A stretch of DNA of 64,000 bases, from contig NC_009046.1 of NCBI RefSeq assembly GCF_000209165.1, positions 1,550,001-1,614,000 of the forward strand, given 5' to 3'. A model generated the notes under the pieces. That model did not search any database, was not told the origin of the DNA, and saw nothing but the letters and a program-made list of their open reading frames with translations. Positions 61,108-64,000 of the stretch are shown here, one piece after another (the first letter of the stretch is position 1; every line of letters begins with the position of its first letter). A program made the position numbers and the translations under genes. The stretch is from Scheffersomyces stipitis CBS 6054 (lineage: Eukaryota > Ascomycota > Pichiomycetes > Serinales > Debaryomycetaceae).

Positions 61108-62733
61108 ATGTCCCAAAGATTATCGCAACTCGATGCACTTCCAAAACTCAAGAACATCTCCATTGGCAACACAATAGGCCAGGGAAGCTTTGCTGTAGTG
61201 AAAGTGGGGCAACTCATCAAGAATCCGCAAAGATTGGTTGCTATCAAGTACATCCACCGTAGAATATCGAACAAAAAGGGCGTTTCCGATGAAAAGATCG
61301 GCTTAGAACTTCAGATCCACAAGGCTTGTACGGGCCATCCCAACATCATTGGGTTGCATATGTTTGGTACCGACAACACCTGGATCTATATCATAATGGA
61401 GTTGGCTGAAAGTGGAGACTTATTCGATAAGATTGAGCCTGGCGTAGGCATCGATGAGACACTAGCCCATTTCTACTTCAAGCAGTTGGTTAATGCTGTA
61501 GACTATATCCATCTGAAAGGAGTAGCCCATCGTGATATCAAGCCTGAGAATATTCTCATAGATGCCGAAGGCAATTTGAAGCTTGCTGATTTCGGGTTGG
61601 CTACGGTGTATAAGAGAACAAACAAAGAGAAGAGGTTGTCACACGATAAGTGTGGATCTCCACCTTACATGGCCCCCGAGATTGTTAGTAGTCAAGGATA
61701 CGATGCAACGATGTCAGATGTATGGGCTTGCGGTGTCGTGCTATTTGTATTGATGTGTGGCCAGATTCCTTGGCAGGAGCCGAGCTACGGTGTAGATGCT
61801 GATTTTACAAATTACGTAGATTTCGACGGCAAACTTAACGAATCTCCGTGGAACGTGTTCGATTCAACATTCAAAGCATTTCTACGGTCAGTACTTAAAC
61901 CGGATGTTTCAACACGATTGACGCTCCAAGCAATCAGATTGCATCCCTGGGTGAACCACGAAAATGTATTCATGAACAGTGATAACCAGTGCAAAGATGC
62001 TGAGCAATTAAGCGAACAACTCTTGTCGAATTTACAAGTGGGATTGTCTGATGAAGATATACATGACACTATAAAAGCTACTCAGGATTACAAGAAACTA
62101 AATCAGAAGTATCAGAAGTTCATCAGCAATTCACAGCCCGCGCAAGACATGGCTGTTCTCATCGATGATATAGATGAACAGCGACAGAGAGCCGTTCCTG
62201 CGACTCAGGACCAGCTTTTATTCAAAAACAACAAGTTACCGTCTTATAATTTGGAAGATGACCAAGAACGTATCCTAGCCATCGTTTCCAAGGATCCAGC
62301 TAACTTACAATTTGTGTCCCCACAGCTACGGGTGTCTCAATTGACGAGCACACAGAGAAGATTAGCTGACTTTAAGCGATTGCCATTCTCTAGAGCAGAA
62401 CGTCTCACAAAATTCTATTCAATATTGCCAATTGTGTCGCTAGTTTCTATACTACGAGATGCTCTCCATAGGATTGGTGTTTCGACTTCAGACAGTATCG
62501 ACCACTTATCCAATGACGATTTGATGGAGCTTTCTACGGTTAACATCGGTATTAATATTCTAGGAGAGAAATCCAAAATGCCTCTCAAGGGAACAATTAA
62601 GATCAATCAATGTGATTGTAGCCTTCAACTCTACAAGATTTCATTTGTGAAGTCCAAGGGCGATCCTTTGGAGTGGAGACAGTTTTTCAAAAAGGTTACA
62701 ATATTGTCACGAGAGGCAGTATATATAGAGTAG
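61108..62733 (+). CDS. CHK1: DNA-damage checkpoint kinase Chk1
   Basis: Chk1 is the effector kinase that, activated by Mec1/ATR with Rad9, stabilises securin and delays anaphase after DNA damage. The 541-residue protein (S. cerevisiae 527) has an N-terminal kinase domain (about 17-282): GQGSFAVVKV glycine loop, VAIK lysine (Lys47), HRDIKPEN loop (Asp143), DFG (161-163), and an activation segment with CGSPPYMAPE. The C-terminal regulatory part (about 300-541) carries several SQ/TQ sites for ATR-type kinases and ends in a KA1-like fold. Residue 136 is encoded by CTG just before KGVAHRDIK, a place where kinases commonly have Ser, which fits CTG-Ser decoding. Confidence 0.95.
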   Translation: MSQRLSQLDALPKLKNISIGNTIGQGSFAVVKVGQLIKNPQRLVAIKYIHRRISNKKGVSDEKIGLELQIHKACTGHPNIIGLHMFGTDNTWIYIIMELAESGDLFDKIEPGVGIDETLAHFYFKQLVNAVDYIHLKGVAHRDIKPENILIDAEGNLKLADFGLATVYKRTNKEKRLSHDKCGSPPYMAPEIVSSQGYDATMSDVWACGVVLFVLMCGQIPWQEPSYGVDADFTNYVDFDGKLNESPWNVFDSTFKAFLRSVLKPDVSTRLTLQAIRLHPWVNHENVFMNSDNQCKDAEQLSEQLLSNLQVGLSDEDIHDTIKATQDYKKLNQKYQKFISNSQPAQDMAVLIDDIDEQRQRAVPATQDQLLFKNNKLPSYNLEDDQERILAIVSKDPANLQFVSPQLRVSQLTSTQRRLADFKRLPFSRAERLTKFYSILPIVSLVSILRDALHRIGVSTSDSIDHLSNDDLMELSTVNIGINILGEKSKMPLKGTIKINQCDCSLQLYKISFVKSKGDPLEWRQFFKKVTILSREAVYIE

Positions 62734-63531
62734 GGAATGTCAATGAATGACGAACTAATGAAATAGAAGAGAATTGTATAATTAAAAGAATTGCAAGCCC
62801 ACAGTTTTATCAATACGGCAAATATCTTGGATGAGATTCCACTATTTCATGTTTCATTATTTTGTTATCTTCAATTGGCCATGAGGTAATTCCGATAAGG
62901 AAGAGAATAATTTTTGCAATTAAATAATGAGGCACAGCCTCTCGTGCGAGCACATTCCTAAGTGGGACAAAAAGAGGGGACCTTCAGGTAGACAATGAGG
63001 TTGGGAAACACGGCGAATGATGGAGAGCTCAGACTCTCAATTGGCTAATGAGTAGCAATCACATTACAGAGGAGTTCTGAAGGCTCAATTGTTGAAGATT
63101 ATTGGTGTGGAATTGATCTTTCAAAAATCCTCTATTTGCTCGTGGAACAATAATTAACTTTCGCTATTCTGAAATATGGGGAACGCGTGGCCGGCAAGTA
63201 GGTTCAAAATTAAGAGAACGAAGACCTGCAAAAGTAGCTCGATTGTAGCCCAAATTGTACTTATAGAAATGGAAACAATGACACGAGCTCAATTATTCCT
63301 ATTGGCCAGAAACTCTTGTAGCCCCTCCATTGCCTGACGGTGATTTGCCCGCTGTTGCAATGCCATGAAGTGAAATTTCCAGGGGCTGCAGTCTGGAAAA
63401 AATTATGCGATGCATTATGCATTAGGAAACACTTTCGAGTTTTTCAGATTGAATTTCAATTCAAGATGGTCTAATTTTAATTGTATATTTCTTCTTCTTT
63501 ATTCCATAACCTACTACTTTGGCAGTTCAAT
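62734..63531. other. Intergenic region CHK1 to YVC1
   Basis: 798 bases. ACGCGT at 63183-63188 and a locally GC-rich patch at about 63310-63400. No gene, tRNA or recognised RNA is seen. Confidence 0.45.
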
Positions 63532-64000
63532 ATGAACCTGGACCTCGAGGGTGCTGTGCTTATCCCAAATTCAGAGGCTCCTCCCCTCTTCACGGACACG
63601 TTTTGTCCCAACTCGCGCCAGACTCTTAGAATCTGCTTGAACTTGAAGATCTTGATCGACAAGGTTATCCCCATTGTCTTCGACGAAAAAGATGTTACTG
63701 CTGCCGGTTCTCCCATTCTCAACTCCAACGTCATCGACTTGGTCTACCGTGCTGCTGGAGGTAAAGGTGATGGTAAAAAAGGCACCACCTCGGCTCGTTA
63801 TAGGGCTGCTCTCATCTTCAGTTTGTTGAAGGTCTGCGATTGGTACTGGCAACAGGCTGAAAACGAATTGACAGACAATGCCTTGTACTCACTTCGTGCC
63901 GTTGCTGCACAGACATTGGCTGCTACTTTAATTGAAAGGGAAGCTGACGACGAGTACTTGTTCCTCGGTATGTTGTGTCACAGATACACCATCAATTTGA
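63532..64000 (+). CDS. YVC1: Vacuolar TRP-type cation channel, N-terminal part (3' truncated by window edge)
   Basis: The frame opens at the ATG at 63532 and runs off the window after 156 codons. The fragment matches the cytosolic N-terminal domain of Yvc1, the TRP-family channel that releases calcium from the vacuole on hyperosmotic or mechanical stress. Matching stretches are RQTLRICLNLKILIDKVIPIV (split by one change from the S. cerevisiae RQVLRVTLNLKYLIDK), IFSLLKVCDWYW, and LIEREADDEYLFLGMLCHRY. No membrane spans are included yet. The third codon is CTG, so residue 3 would be Ser in this clade. Confidence 0.9.
   Translation, partial: MNLDLEGAVLIPNSEAPPLFTDTFCPNSRQTLRICLNLKILIDKVIPIVFDEKDVTAAGSPILNSNVIDLVYRAAGGKGDGKKGTTSARYRAALIFSLLKVCDWYWQQAENELTDNALYSLRAVAAQTLAATLIEREADDEYLFLGMLCHRYTINL

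Overview
This is a 64 kb piece of a nuclear chromosome from a budding yeast. The genes are compact, mostly intronless and eukaryotic: TOR kinase, TFIID and Mediator subunits, condensin and cohesin factors, SWR1 and CHK1. The best fit is the CTG-Ser clade (Debaryomycetaceae/Metschnikowiaceae type), and Scheffersomyces (Pichia) stipitis or a close relative is my guess from overall gene character. Two things support this. First, in-frame CTG codons are very scarce: I found none in the roughly 1,185 codons of the TOR fragment. Where they occur they often sit at serine-like positions, for example in CHK1, TAF4 and the PDS5 tail. Second, a gene for an accessory subunit of respiratory complex I (NDUFB8/ASHI type) is present, which excludes Saccharomyces and its close relatives. 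Protein translations made with the standard code should therefore be read with Ser at CTG.

Layout. 1-17 kb: 3' part of TOR (cut by the window edge), RCL1 (-), TAF4 (+), condensin YCS4 (+), lysophospholipid acyltransferase ALE1 (+), ferrochelatase HEM15 (+), Mediator MED4 (-), a G-patch protein (+). 17-27 kb: NAM8-like U1 snRNP protein (-), a small mitochondrial membrane protein (+), the complex I subunit (+), SWR1 (+). 27-35 kb: V-ATPase subunit VMA10 (+), ER aldehyde dehydrogenase MSC7 (-), RQC1 (-), a DH-PH RhoGEF (+), RTC3 (-). 35-43 kb is the sparse, more accessory part: a sugar-porter gene (+) and a FUR4-like NCS1 permease (-) converge on a tRNA-Glu(UUC), with intergenic spans of 1.8 and 2.0 kb outside them. 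43-54 kb: a BAR-SH3 protein (+), a prolyl aminopeptidase-like hydrolase (-), PDS5 (+), GLE1 (-), MRPL7 (+). 54-64 kb: MTE1-like DUF2439 protein (+), three unrecognised minus-strand genes, CHK1 (+), and the 5' end of the vacuolar channel YVC1 (+), cut by the right edge.

There are no operons; each gene is its own unit, and function is spread over growth control, transcription, chromosome structure, mitochondrial respiration and transport. Promoter signals that match known regulons are an RRPE-PAC pair at RCL1, MluI boxes at PDS5 and CHK1, Mig1-like sites before the sugar porter, STRE cores at RTC3 and an AATTTT element at MRPL7. I saw no CRISPR array, no intact transposon, no rRNA, and no convincing novel multi-gene system. 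The least explained items are the three unrecognised genes at 56.3-59.7 kb, the 105-residue mitochondrial protein, and the hairpin-bearing stretch beside the tRNA gene.
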